A stretch of 64,000 nucleotides of DNA from Rubricoccus sp963708165 (GCA_963708165.1 OY970187.1:372001-436000), one strand, 5' to 3'. Counted from the stretch's first letter, positions 23,683-32,501 are shown. Notes: generated from the sequence alone by a model not told the origin. Made by a program: numbers and translations.

Positions 23683-26043
23683 ATGCCCACGCTTCTCGAC
23701 GATACTGCCGTCTCCCCCGGTCTCGCCGCAGTCCTCCCCTTCCTCTATGTCGCCTGGGCCGATGGCCTGCTCGCACCGGGCGAGGTCACCGAGCTTCGCC
23801 AGAGGCTGGAGGCCTTGGACGGACTCACAATGGATGAGCGAGAGCGGGTTCGCGGCTGGCTCGACCCTGCGAACCCGCCCGATGCCACGACCTACTTCGG
23901 GTGGGTCCGACACGTGCGCGACGCCGCGCCTCATATTCCCGATGCGGCCCACAAAACACTGACCGAACTGGGCTGCGAGCTCGCGCGCCTCGCCGGCGAT
24001 GGCGACCGCGTCGCGCCCACGCCAGAGGCCCGGCAGGCGCTCACGGAGATCGAGGAGGCGCTGGGACTCTCAACGCGCGAGGTCGTGCGCGATCTGGTCG
24101 AGCGGCGGCTGCCGCCCGACGATTCCGCCTCTGGCGACGGGCAAGCAGGCGCGCCGCCTCAGCCTCCACCATCGTTCGACGTGGAAGCCGTGCGGCGCGT
24201 GGTCGACGGACCGCACCGCGACATCCGCGACCGCGTGCGTAGCCTTTTGCGCGATCCCGCGTTTAAGCGCCCCGACCCCGAGACGCCAGATGACGAGTAC
24301 CGCGACGTGGTCCTGGGCTGGACGCGGCTCATGGCAGAGCAGGGCATCGGCTCGCTTGGCTACCCAGAATCTGTGGGCGGCCAGAACGACATCGGCAAGT
24401 TTATCGCTGCGTTCGAGACCATCGGCTTTCACGACCTCGACTTGGTCGTCAAGTTTGGCGTGCAGTTTGGGCTGTGGGGCGGTAGCGTCAATCAGCTGGG
24501 CACGAAAAAGCACCACGACGCCTACCTGCGCGATACGGCCTCGCTAGAGCTTCCCGGTGCCTTCGCGATGAGCGAGCGCCGCCACGGCTCCAACGTGCGA
24601 GACCTGCAAACCACCGCCACGCTCGACCGTGAGACGGACGAGTGGGTCATCCACACGCCAGAGGAGCACGACCACAAGGAGTGGATCGGCAACGCGGCGC
24701 GCCACGGGCGCATCGCGAGCGTCTTCGCGCAGCTCGTCATCGACGGCGAAGGCTACGGCGTGCACGCGTTCGTCGTGCCGCTGCGCTCAGCCTCTGGCGA
24801 GGTGTTGCCCGGGATCCGCATCGGCGACAGCGGCCACAAGATGGGGCTCAACGGCGTCGACAACGGACGCCTGTGGTTCGACCAGGTACGCATCCCGCGC
24901 GAGAACCTGCTCAACCGCTTTGCGGACGTGGACGCCAGCGGCGCGTACACCTCGCCGATTCCGAGCGCGTCGAAGCGCTTCTTCGTGATGCTGGGCACGC
25001 TCGTCGGCGGACGCATCGCGGTCGGATCCGCTTCCAACTCGGCAGCCAAGGCGGGGCTCAGCATCGCGGTCCGCTACGCGGAGAAACGCCGCCAGTTCGG
25101 TCCGGCCGGAGGCGAGGAGGTCTTACTCATGGACTACCTCAGCCACCAGCGCCGCCTGCTCCCGCTCGTGGCGAAGAGCTACGGCCTGAGCTTCGCGCTG
25201 CACGATCTGGCGCAGACCTTTGCCGACCTGCCCGTGGGCGGCGACACGCGCGAGATCGAGGCCGAGGCCGCCGCGCTCAAATCGGCCGCCTCGTGGCACG
25301 CCACGCGCTCGCTGCAAGAGGCCCGCGAGGCCACAGGCGGCGAAGGCTTCCGCTGGACCAGTCGCATCGCCTCGCGCAAAGCTGACTCCGACATCTTCAC
25401 CACCTTCGAGGGCGACAACACCGTTCTCCAGCTCCAGGTCGCAAAGGGGCTTCTGGCGGGTTACAAGCAGGAGTTCACCGACATGAACGCCTTTGGTATG
25501 CTCCGTTACGTGCGCGACCTGGCCGATGTGCGCTTCGGCGAGATCAACCCTCTGGCGCGGCGCAAGGCCGACAGCGACACGCTAGGCGACCCGGATTGGC
25601 ACGCGAGCCTGTTCGAGCGCCGCGAGCGGCAGCTTCTCGTCACCGCAGCGCAGCGCCTCAAGTACCGCATGGACCGGGGCGACGACTCCTTCGAGTCGTT
25701 CGTGGAGGTGCAGGACCACCTGCTCACGCTCGCCTCGGCACACGCCGACCGGCTCATCCTCTCGCGCTTCCGCGCCGCCCTCGACGGTGACGCCTCGTCC
25801 ACGGCGCCCCCAGCCTCTGGCGAGACCGCGCGCGTGCTCGAACTCGTCTACCGCCTCTACGCGCTGACGACGCTCGAAGAGCGCCGCGGCTGGTACTTGG
25901 AGGAAGGCCTGTTCGATGGCAACGTCTCCAAGGCGATCCGCACCGAGATCAACAGCCTGCTGCATCGGATGCGGCCTCTGGCGAAGGACCTGGTTATCGC
26001 GTGGGGCATCCCGGACGAGGTGCTGGCCTCGGACTTGGTGTAA
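23683..26043 (+). CDS. Acyl-CoA oxidase/dehydrogenase with N-terminal TerB-like domain
   Basis: 786 residues. Residues about 10-115 look TerB-like: LPFLYVAWADGLLAPGEVTE and PHIPDAAHKTLTELG. From about 170 the ACOX/ACAD fold follows: LGYPESVGGQNDIGKF, AFAMSERRHGSNVRDLQT (FAD-binding), IGDSGHKMGLNGVDNGRL, ASKRFFVMLGTLVGGRIAVG, EATGGEGFRWTSR and TTFEGDNTVLQLQVAKG, with ACOX C-terminal helices to the end. It should oxidise acyl-CoA in beta-oxidation. The function of the TerB-like part is unknown; it may be a membrane- or protein-binding module. Confidence 0.9.
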   Translation: MPTLLDDTAVSPGLAAVLPFLYVAWADGLLAPGEVTELRQRLEALDGLTMDERERVRGWLDPANPPDATTYFGWVRHVRDAAPHIPDAAHKTLTELGCELARLAGDGDRVAPTPEARQALTEIEEALGLSTREVVRDLVERRLPPDDSASGDGQAGAPPQPPPSFDVEAVRRVVDGPHRDIRDRVRSLLRDPAFKRPDPETPDDEYRDVVLGWTRLMAEQGIGSLGYPESVGGQNDIGKFIAAFETIGFHDLDLVVKFGVQFGLWGGSVNQLGTKKHHDAYLRDTASLELPGAFAMSERRHGSNVRDLQTTATLDRETDEWVIHTPEEHDHKEWIGNAARHGRIASVFAQLVIDGEGYGVHAFVVPLRSASGEVLPGIRIGDSGHKMGLNGVDNGRLWFDQVRIPRENLLNRFADVDASGAYTSPIPSASKRFFVMLGTLVGGRIAVGSASNSAAKAGLSIAVRYAEKRRQFGPAGGEEVLLMDYLSHQRRLLPLVAKSYGLSFALHDLAQTFADLPVGGDTREIEAEAAALKSAASWHATRSLQEAREATGGEGFRWTSRIASRKADSDIFTTFEGDNTVLQLQVAKGLLAGYKQEFTDMNAFGMLRYVRDLADVRFGEINPLARRKADSDTLGDPDWHASLFERRERQLLVTAAQRLKYRMDRGDDSFESFVEVQDHLLTLASAHADRLILSRFRAALDGDASSTAPPASGETARVLELVYRLYALTTLEERRGWYLEEGLFDGNVSKAIRTEINSLLHRMRPLAKDLVIAWGIPDEVLASDLV

Positions 26044-26118
26044 CGGCTCCGCCAGAGGCTTCCCGCACGAGACCTACGGCGCCGTCAAGGACACGCTTAT
26101 AACAAGCGCGAGCCTCTT

Positions 26119-27096
26119 TCACGGACACACGCCGAGCGGCCGCCGCTCCCCAAACGCCTCCGCTTCCCGCTCGAACCAGTTGTTGAAATAGCACTCGCTG
26201 CTATTTACCCCTCCTGAGACACCGTAGTACCCCAGGACGAACAGCGCCGGGCTGTCCAGATACACATAGCGCGCGAGACCGCGATACGTGGCAGACGCGC
26301 GCAACGGCGCGTCGAGTGGGGCGCGGAAGGCTGACTCGATGCGGGCCATCTCGTTGAGTTGCGCCACGTGGACGAGTTCGTGCGCGGCAATGTCGTAGTC
26401 AACGCCATCGTCCTGGCGCCTGACAATCACGGAGCCGAAAAAGACGTATCCCGCAAATCGACCGCTCTCTCCAAACGGGGGGCGTATCTCGTCGGCTGTG
26501 AACAAAGGACCGCCACAGGCCAGAGAGCGTCCGAGGTCGAGGTTGTGGGTGCCGTCGAGGAGCAGGTAGCCGAATGCGAGCGTTGCGACAGGGAGCAGAC
26601 GCGCCTGCACCGCACCCGAGCGCGGCCGTACGTCAACACGAATCACTCCCAGGGTTGTCGCAAAGCGGTCGAGCGGGTGCAGATCGTGGGCTGCGTTCTC
26701 AATAACCGAGGCGCCGACGTCGTGCAAAAGCCTCGCGGGCAGTGCGTACGCGAGGTTCTCGCGCTCATCGATCTCGCCCGCCTGCCATTTCCCGAGGTAC
26801 GCGATGCTGCCCCCCGCAGCACCCCACCCTGCGCCTCTGGCGAACCGGCGCAGCGCCGAGTCTTTCTCTCCGTTGATCAGCGCGCCGAGCCCGCCCGCGA
26901 CGGCTCCGAGAGCGACGTTGTAGGCAACCAGCTTCGCGTCCTGCCCAGGTGGCACCTCGGTCCCGGGACGGGCATTCGGCGCGTTCGACGTGGTTACGCA
27001 CCCCGTAGAAAGGATGACGAGCGCGGCGCCAACCAAGCAACAGAACACCCGCGTACAAGCAGCACCCACGTTGAAGAATCGTAGAGCCTGAGGCAT
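26119..27096 (-). CDS. Lipoprotein with HExxH (gluzincin-like) motif
   Basis: 325 residues. Lipoprotein signal MPQALRFFNVGAACTRVFCC through LVGAALVILSTGC, then a glycine-rich hydrophobic stretch (ALGAVAGGLGALI, GAGWGAAGGSIAYLGKW) that could sit in a membrane. C-terminal part has DYDIAAHELVHVAQLNEMAR, with HELVH as a candidate zinc site, and NNWFEREAEAFGER, where a downstream Glu could be the third ligand. This layout occurs in uncharacterised Bacteroidota proteins; peptidase activity is not shown. ATG 27096 chosen for the signal peptide. Confidence 0.65.
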   Translation of the reverse strand: MPQALRFFNVGAACTRVFCCLVGAALVILSTGCVTTSNAPNARPGTEVPPGQDAKLVAYNVALGAVAGGLGALINGEKDSALRRFARGAGWGAAGGSIAYLGKWQAGEIDERENLAYALPARLLHDVGASVIENAAHDLHPLDRFATTLGVIRVDVRPRSGAVQARLLPVATLAFGYLLLDGTHNLDLGRSLACGGPLFTADEIRPPFGESGRFAGYVFFGSVIVRRQDDGVDYDIAAHELVHVAQLNEMARIESAFRAPLDAPLRASATYRGLARYVYLDSPALFVLGYYGVSGGVNSSECYFNNWFEREAEAFGERRPLGVCP

Positions 27097-27213
27097 GGCG
27101 TGCGGGGCGCGATTTAGGCGCACAAAGAAAGAAGCGGCACCGAAACGTAACGCTTCCACACAGATGCCAAGGGGCAGAATCGGACGTGACGTAGCCAAGC
27201 TTACGGCGCCAGG

Positions 27214-27231
27214 AGCCTCTGGCGCCAGAGG
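27214..27231. repeat. 18-bp palindrome of the GCCTCTGGCG motif
   Basis: Perfect GCCTCTGGCGCCAGAGGC abutting the stop codon of the EEP-family gene (minus strand). Confidence 0.9.
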
Positions 27232-28002
27232 CTACCCCACCTCCACCCGCCCTACCAGCGGCAGGTGATCGGAGGCCTGCTTGCTTGCCGCCGTCTCGTG
27301 CGCGCGCAGGTCGCAGAGGTCCAGGCCGCTGGCGTAGGCGCGGTCCAGCGCCAGGACCGGCCGCACGCTGGGCCACGAGGCGGGCCAGCGCTCGTTGTTG
27401 TGCCGCTCCGCGTACGCGTCCAGCCCGCGCGAGGCGGGGTTGCGGCGCCACGCGTTCATGTCGCCCAGGAGCAGCGTCGGGCCGCCGTCGAAGTGGGGGT
27501 GGCGGAGTAGCGCCTCCACCTGACGCGTGCGCGTGCGGTCCACGATCGCGAGGTGCGTCGACACTACACTGATGGGCGGGCTTTCGTCGCCAGAGGCCAG
27601 GCGCACGGCGAGCGCGGCGCGGCGCTCCAGGCGGCCGAACGTGAGGTCGATGGCCTCGGCGCTCGCAAACGGCCAGCGCGAGAGGATGGCGTTGCCCAGC
27701 TCTCCCCTCTTGTGCAGCCGCGTGACCACAAAGGCGAGGTGCAGCCCCATCGCGCGCGCCGCCTCCCGCAGCGGATCGCGCCCGTCGAACGGCCGCAACA
27801 CTTCTTGCAGCGCGATCACGTCGGCGCCAAGTTCCTCCATCACGCCCATCGCGCGCTCGGGCTCGTACTGCTTGCCGCCGCGCACACCCGCCCACCGGTG
27901 CACGTTGTAGGTCGCCACGCGGAAGCCCTGCGCCAGAGGCGGCGGCTCGGCCTCTGGCGGCGGAGCGGCGACGAGGTCGGAGAGGTACGGCGTGGTGGGC
28001 AT
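27232..28002 (-). CDS. Endonuclease/exonuclease/phosphatase (EEP) family protein
   Basis: 256 residues with the DNase I-like fold motifs FRVATYNVHRWAG, ADVIALQEV (metal Glu), GNAILSRWP, VVSTHLAIVDRTR, LLLGDMNAWRRNP (Asp/Asn) and the closing KQASDHLPLVG (Asp-His). Substrate could be nucleic acid, phospholipid or sugar phosphate. No signal peptide; the N-terminus is proline-rich with PPPEAEPPPLAQG written by an inverted motif pair. Confidence 0.93.
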   Translation of the reverse strand: MPTTPYLSDLVAAPPPEAEPPPLAQGFRVATYNVHRWAGVRGGKQYEPERAMGVMEELGADVIALQEVLRPFDGRDPLREAARAMGLHLAFVVTRLHKRGELGNAILSRWPFASAEAIDLTFGRLERRAALAVRLASGDESPPISVVSTHLAIVDRTRTRQVEALLRHPHFDGGPTLLLGDMNAWRRNPASRGLDAYAERHNNERWPASWPSVRPVLALDRAYASGLDLCDLRAHETAASKQASDHLPLVGRVEVG

Positions 28003-28249
28003 GGGCGCACCAACGACGCGCGCGGCGCCAAGGTCCGGCGCGATGAGGGATACGCGATGGAGGAACTGGCTGCACCCCTACGCCTCTGGCGAGGCGCCCC
28101 CGCCAGAGGCGTTCTGTGCGCGCTGACGTGCCTGGCTGAGGGGCGGTTTCAATACGTGAAGACACCCCGAGGACGGTCCCAGAGCGGGACGGGGGCACAA
28201 CCATTTCGAGACCCGTACGTATCTCCGCACGAACACACATCTCAACACA

Positions 28250-28624
28250 ATGGACCGACTTCAGTGCAAGGCCTGCGGCTCCACTTCCATGATCCCCGTG
28301 GAGGTAGACCCCAGCGACGCCGAGGACTTTGACATTCAGGAAGAGGAGGCCGAGGCCCGCTTTTTCACCTGCCACGTCTGTGGCGACAACTGGCTAAGCG
28401 TGCGCCGCGCCCACCAGGGCGACTGCCAGATCACCTTTGTCCACCAGATGGGCCTGCAGCCGCTGCTCAAGCGCGTGGCGCACATGCAAACGCCCGTCGT
28501 GCTCTCCGAGGCGACCGTCGACCGCTGGGACTACCTGATCGGGGACGAGACCGTGCCGGAGGACGAGTGGCGCGACGAACTCGACGACCGCCGCCAGATC
28601 CTTCGCTCGATCTGCTCCAACTAA
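28250..28624 (+). CDS. Small zinc-ribbon protein
   Basis: 124 residues with two CxxC pairs: LQCKACGSTSM near the N-terminus and FFTCHVCGDNWLSVRR near residue 40, forming one zinc ribbon like TFIIS- or RPB9-type ribbons, followed by an acidic helical C-terminus ending in RQILRSICSN. No family recognised with certainty; nucleic-acid binding is plausible from the ribbon only. It is a single gene; the 247-base spacer upstream to the EEP gene contains two motif copies. Confidence 0.7.
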   Translation: MDRLQCKACGSTSMIPVEVDPSDAEDFDIQEEEAEARFFTCHVCGDNWLSVRRAHQGDCQITFVHQMGLQPLLKRVAHMQTPVVLSEATVDRWDYLIGDETVPEDEWRDELDDRRQILRSICSN

Positions 28625-28642
28625 GACGCTTTACCAAACCTG

Positions 28643-28725
28643 TTGTCATTGCGAGCAAAGCGCGGCAATCTCGTGCAGATGAGCGCTGGGTAACCAAATC
28701 GCCGCGTCGCTCCTCGCGATGACAA
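28643..28725. repeat. REP-like inverted repeat (TTGTCATTGCGAGC type)
   Basis: Left arm TTGTCATTGCGAGCAAAGCG to GGCAATCTCG; right arm AAATCGCCGCGTCGC to GCGATGACAA. Same end sequence style as the repeats at 3102 and 7381. It lies in the 396-base spacer 28625-29020, which otherwise holds one motif palindrome, a tandem array and the ddl promoter. Confidence 0.75.
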
Positions 28726-28760
28726 CCGCTTGGTTCTGATAGGCGGCCTAACAGCCCGGC

Positions 28761-28778
28761 GCCTCTGGCGCCAGAGGC
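28761..28778. repeat. 18-bp palindrome of the GCCTCTGGCG motif
   Basis: Perfect GCCTCTGGCGCCAGAGGC in the spacer before ddl. Confidence 0.9.
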
Positions 28779-28856
28779 TCGATTCGCGAGGCGTGTCCGG
28801 TGTGGGCACGCCTCGTTTCTGTTGGGGGCTGTGTGGGATCGCGCGTGCGCCAGAGG

Positions 28857-28976
28857 CCCCGGCGGTTTGGGCCCCGGCGGTTTGGGCCCCGGCGGTTTGG
28901 CCCCGGCGGTTTGCGCCCCGGCGGTTTGCGCCCCGGCGGTTTGCGCCCCGGCGGTTTGCGCCCCGGCGGTTTGCGC
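28857..28976. repeat. Tandem array, eight copies of a 15-base unit (CCCCGGCGGTTTGCG)
   Basis: Eight units of CCCCGGCGGTTTGSG, seven unit lengths of 15 and one of 14, starting right after CGCCAGAGGC and ending right before CTCTGGCG. Early units end TTTGGG, later ones TTTGCG. Each unit carries GGCGGTTTG, the -33 type box; a single copy of the unit in the same setting lies at 37488-37503. No open frame here looks like a gene. Confidence 0.92.
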
Positions 28977-28998
28977 CTCTGGCGTGCCCGTAGCTTTG
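28970..28998 (+). promoter_or_regulatory. ddl promoter (TTTG / TAnnTTTG)
   Basis: -33 box TTTG (28970-28973, last unit of the tandem array), 17 bases, then TAGCTTTG (28991-28998), an exact match to the Bacteroidota -7 consensus TAnnTTTG. The box ends 22 bases before the ddl ATG, the same distance as at the murF and MBL promoters. Confidence 0.75.
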
Positions 28999-29020
28999 CG
29001 GCCCCTCTCCCGCCTCCCGG

Positions 29021-30085
29021 ATGCCCCAGCCCCTCCACGTCGGCCTCGTTTACGGCGGCCAGTCCACAGAGCACGATGTGTCCATCCGCTCCGCGCGCAA
29101 CGTCCTCGCGATGCTGGGCGACCGCCACCGCGCCACACCGATCCTCATCACCCCAGACGGGCGCTGGATCATCCAGGCGCCAGAGGCGCTGGGCACTCCG
29201 CCCTCTGGCGACGGCAAGGCTGCGGCGTTCGCGCCCGAAAGCGGCTCGTGCACCATCATCCAGACCGGCGACGACATCGCAGAGCTTGACCTCGACGTGG
29301 TCTTCCCGATTCTCCACGGCCAGAACGGCGAGGACGGGCGCGTTCAGGGCTTTGTGCACACGCTCGGGCTCCCGTTCGTCGGACCGGACGTGCTGGGCTC
29401 GGCGGTGTGCTGGGACAAAGACGTGGCCAAGCGCCTCTTGGAGCACGCAGGCTTGCCCGTCACGCCGTACGTAACCGTCCGCCGCGGCGACGACATCGCG
29501 TGGGGGCCTCTGGCGGCGCAACTGGGCACGCCGATGTTTGTCAAGCCGTGCAGCTCGGGCTCGTCGGTCGGCGTGACCAAGGTGGAGGCGGAGAGCGAGT
29601 TGGAGGACGCCCTCGCGCTGGGCTTCGCGTACGACCGCAAGCTGCTCATCGAGACCGGCATCGACGGGCGCGAGATCGAGTGCGCGGTCCTGGGCAACGA
29701 ATCGCCAGAGGCGAGCGTCCCCGGCGAGATCGTGAGCACGGCGCAGTTCTACACCTACGACGCCAAATACGAGGACCCGGACGCCTCGCGCATGGAGGTC
29801 CCGGCAGATCTGCCGCCCGAGATCACCGAAACGCTCCGCACGCTCGCGCTGGAAGCCTACACCGCGCTGGAGTGCGAGGGCATGGCCCGCGTCGACTTCT
29901 TCTTCACCGCCTCTGGCGAGGTGATGATCAACGAGGTCAACACGATTCCCGGCTTTACCTCGCGCAGCATGTACCCCGTCATGTGGGCACACTCTGGCGT
30001 AGACAACGAAGCGCTGGTCGACCGCCTGCTCGCCCTCGCGATGGAGCGCCACGCGCGCGACGCGGAGGTACAAACCACGCGGTAG
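29021..30085 (+). CDS. ddl: D-alanine--D-alanine ligase
   Basis: 354 residues of the ATP-grasp ligase making D-Ala-D-Ala. Seen: VGLVYGGQSTEHDVSIRSA, FPILHGQNGEDGRVQG, KPCSSGSSVGVTKV (nucleotide loop), ARVDFFFT and the metal/omega-loop NEVNTIPGFTSRSMYP. Complete and in frame. Together with alr, murF and glmS this window holds several peptidoglycan-precursor genes, though they are not one operon. Promoter and tandem array directly upstream. Confidence 0.97.
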   Translation: MPQPLHVGLVYGGQSTEHDVSIRSARNVLAMLGDRHRATPILITPDGRWIIQAPEALGTPPSGDGKAAAFAPESGSCTIIQTGDDIAELDLDVVFPILHGQNGEDGRVQGFVHTLGLPFVGPDVLGSAVCWDKDVAKRLLEHAGLPVTPYVTVRRGDDIAWGPLAAQLGTPMFVKPCSSGSSVGVTKVEAESELEDALALGFAYDRKLLIETGIDGREIECAVLGNESPEASVPGEIVSTAQFYTYDAKYEDPDASRMEVPADLPPEITETLRTLALEAYTALECEGMARVDFFFTASGEVMINEVNTIPGFTSRSMYPVMWAHSGVDNEALVDRLLALAMERHARDAEVQTTR

Positions 30086-30116
30086 CTCCTGCCGCTAGAG
30101 ACTACGGTACTGAACG

Positions 30117-30262
30117 CCTCCCTTGAGGGAGGTGCCCGCAGGGCGGAGGGTGTTCGGCATGGCCTCTGGCGCTAGAGGCGACGTCCGTAGCCCAAGCGAA
30201 CACCCCCACCCGCGGAGCCTGTCCTGAGCGTAGCCGAACGGGCGGCAGCCCCCTCAAGGGGG
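30117..30262. repeat. REP-like long inverted repeat (CCTCCCTTGAGGGAGG type)
   Basis: Left half: CCTCCCTTGAGGGAGG, CCCGCAGGGCGGAGGGTGTTC. Right half: GAACACCCCCACCCGCGGAG, then CCTGTCCTGAGCGTAGCCGA and CCCCCTCAAGGGGGC. In the middle sits a variant motif palindrome GCCTCTGGCGCTAGAGGC. It fills the ddl-murF spacer just upstream of the murF promoter. Confidence 0.75.
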
Positions 30263-30265
30263 CGG

Positions 30266-30297
30266 TTTGGTCCCTGCGGTTGCCCACATACATTTTG
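30266..30297 (+). promoter_or_regulatory. murF promoter (TTTG / TAcaTTTTG)
   Basis: GGCGGTTTG (30261-30269) holds the -33 TTTG; TACATTTTG (30289-30297) resembles TAnnTTTG with one extra base. Its end lies 22 bases before the ATG at 30320, matching the ddl and MBL promoters and supporting that ATG as the murF start. Confidence 0.65.
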
Positions 30298-30319
30298 AGT
30301 GCGCGAGGCCTCTGGCGCC

Positions 30320-31698
30320 ATGCCCACATCCCTCCATCCCGCATCCCCTACCCCTCTTGCACGTTCTCCACTGACACCCGCACGCTTCAGCGCGGCGATA
30401 CCTACGTCGCCATCCGCGGCGAGCTCCACGACGGCCACCGCTTCATCCCGCAGGCCATCGCGGCAGGCGCCTCTGGCGTGGTCACCGAGCAAGACATTGA
30501 GAACGCCTCTGGCGTCGAGGTGACGCGCGTGGAGGACTCGGTCGCGTGGCTCGTCGCGCAGGCGCGCCAGAGGCTGCAGCAGAGCGGCGCGCGCGTCGTG
30601 GCGATCACGGGCTCGGTCGGCAAGACGACGACGCGCGCAGCGGTGCGCGCGGTTCTGGCCGAGGCGTTTCCCGTCGTCGCGAGCACCGGCAACAAGAACA
30701 CGCCGCTGGGCCTCTCGCTGATGCTCCTAAACGCCGAGATCACGGCCGAGACGGTCATGGTGCTCGAAATGGGCGCGCGCTTCGCGGGCGACATCAAAGA
30801 GCTCTGCGAGGCGTTCCCGCCCGACGTGTCCATTGTGACAAACGTCAAGGCAGTCCACGTCGAGACGATGGGCAGCATCGAGGGCGTGCAGCGCGAGAAA
30901 AGCGAACTCGTGCGCGGCCTTGGCCAGAGAGAGGCGGCCTCTGGCGTGGCCGTGCTCAACGGCGACGACCCGCGCACGCGCGCGATGGCGGACCTGCACA
31001 CCGGCCGCACGATCCTCTTCGGCACGTCCGATGGCTGCGACATCACGCCCGGCTTCGTCACCGCCGACCTGCCCATCCTGGGCGACCACGCCATCATGAC
31101 CGCCCTCGCGGCCTCTGGCGCGGGCCTCGCGCTGGGCATGGCGCCAGAGGCTGTCAACCGCGGGCTGGCGAACATCACGCCCGAGGCCGGGCGCCTGGCG
31201 AAGCTCCCCGGGCGCGACGGCAGCACGCTCGTCGACGACACGTACAACGCCTCGCCAGATGCCGCGCTGGCTGCGCTACGCGTCCTCGCAGGCCTGGACG
31301 CCACGCGCCGCATCGCCGCGCTCGGCGACATGCTCGAACTGGGCGAGACCGAGGTCGAGCAGCACGTCACCGTCCTGCGCGACGCCCTCGCGCACGCCGA
31401 CCGCGTCGTGGCTGTGGGCGAAATCATGGGCCGCGCAGTAGCCAAGATCGGGCCTCTGGCGCCAGAGGCAGATCGCGCAGACGGGTGGGAGCGACTGGCG
31501 CACGTGCCGACCTCACGAGACCTCGCGGCGCTCATCGCCTCTGGCGAAATGGGCTGGCCGCGCCGGGGTGACGTGGTGCTCGTCAAGGGCAGCCAGGGCG
31601 CGCGCATGGAGCGCGTCAGCGAAGCCGTGCTCGCGCCAGAGGCGGACGCCGCGGCCGTCCTTCCGCGCCAGACGGAGGCGTGGAAGGCTATCGCGTAG
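30320..31698 (+). CDS. murF: UDP-N-acetylmuramoyl-tripeptide--D-alanyl-D-alanine ligase (probable frame break near the N-terminus)
   Basis: Adds D-Ala-D-Ala to the muramyl tripeptide. Seen: STDTRTLQRGDTYVAIRGE, P-loop VVAITGSVGKTTTRAA, GNKNTPLGLSLMLL, VLEMGARFAGDIKEL, VTNVKAVHVE, VLNGDDPRT, LVDDTYNASPDAALAALRV and LVKGSQGARMERV. The main frame has no good start after the promoter. The ATG at 30320 opens MPTSLHPASPTPLAR in another frame, and one missing base near 30366 would join it to FSTDTR. If there is no error, the gene would have to start at a TTG (30280 or 30295) overlapping the promoter. The product is certain; the start is not. Confidence 0.93.
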
Positions 31699-31843
31699 AG
31701 CCTCGGGGGCGCCAGAGGCTGGGTGGAGGCGGCACGGACTCGCAGAGGCGGCGCCACCCAGAGGCTCGCTCGCCAGAAGCTCAGCCTCTGGCGGACCGCC
31801 GCGCGCGCCAGTCGCGTACGCGCCGCTCCCCTCTCCCATCCCG

Positions 31844-32433
31844 ATGCGCGTCGCCCTTTTGTCCCTTCTCCTCGCCGCCTGCGGCAGTTCGACGGCTCCG
31901 CCTGCCCAGAGCCCAGCCCAGGCCTCTAGCGTCGCGCCGACTCCACCATGCTCACCCTGTTCGACTTCGAGACCGCAGGCGACACGCAGTGGCGCATCGT
32001 CAACGACGGCGTGATGGGCGGCAAATCGCAGGGCTTCGTCGACGTCACGGGCGGCACGCTCCGCTTTACCGGCACCCTCGTCACCGATGGCGGCGGCTTC
32101 ACCTCGACCCGCGCCGACCGGCCGATGGACCTCACCGGCATGACGGCCATCGAGATGCGCGTGCGCGGCGGCGGCCGCACCTTCGAACTGGACGTCAACG
32201 ACGGCTCACGGCGGCGCTTTCGCCAGATCTCGCGCCGCGGTGCCTTTGCCACCTCTGGCGAGTGGCAAACCGTCCGCGTCGCGTTCGCAGACCTCAAAAC
32301 CAGCATCTTCGGCCGCACCGTCCAAGCCGAGCCTCTGGCGCCAGAGGATGTCCGGAGTCTTTCGCTGTTTATCGCAGACGGGCAGGACGGCCCGTTCGAG
32401 CTAGAGGTCGACTGGATCCGCGCGGTGCGGTAG
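31844..32433 (+). CDS. CIA30-like (NADH dehydrogenase intermediate-associated 30) lipoprotein, probable frame break
   Basis: The main frame from 31948 gives MLTLFDFETAGDTQWRIVND, GVMGGKSQGFVD, then RFTGTLVTDGGGFTS, MRVRGGGRTFELDV, and VRSLSLFIADGQDGPFELEV, the beta-sandwich of CIA30 proteins, which is related to carbohydrate-binding folds. Just upstream in another frame, ATG 31844 opens a clean lipoprotein signal MRVALLSLLLAACGSS followed by TAPPAQSPAQASSVAPT. One missing base near 31945 would join them. Without it the protein would be cytosolic, starting at 31948. I favour the joined form. The role is unknown in bacteria. Confidence 0.75.
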
Positions 32434-32501
32434 CGCCAGAGGCCTCTGGCGCAACCATTCGGGCGCAGGCGCATTTCCACGCCCCTCCCTCTCTCGCGCC
32501 C

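Noticed and set aside
28857..28976. Possible CRISPR array
   Set aside because: The units are contiguous 15-mers without spacers and no cas genes are near; it is a simple tandem array.
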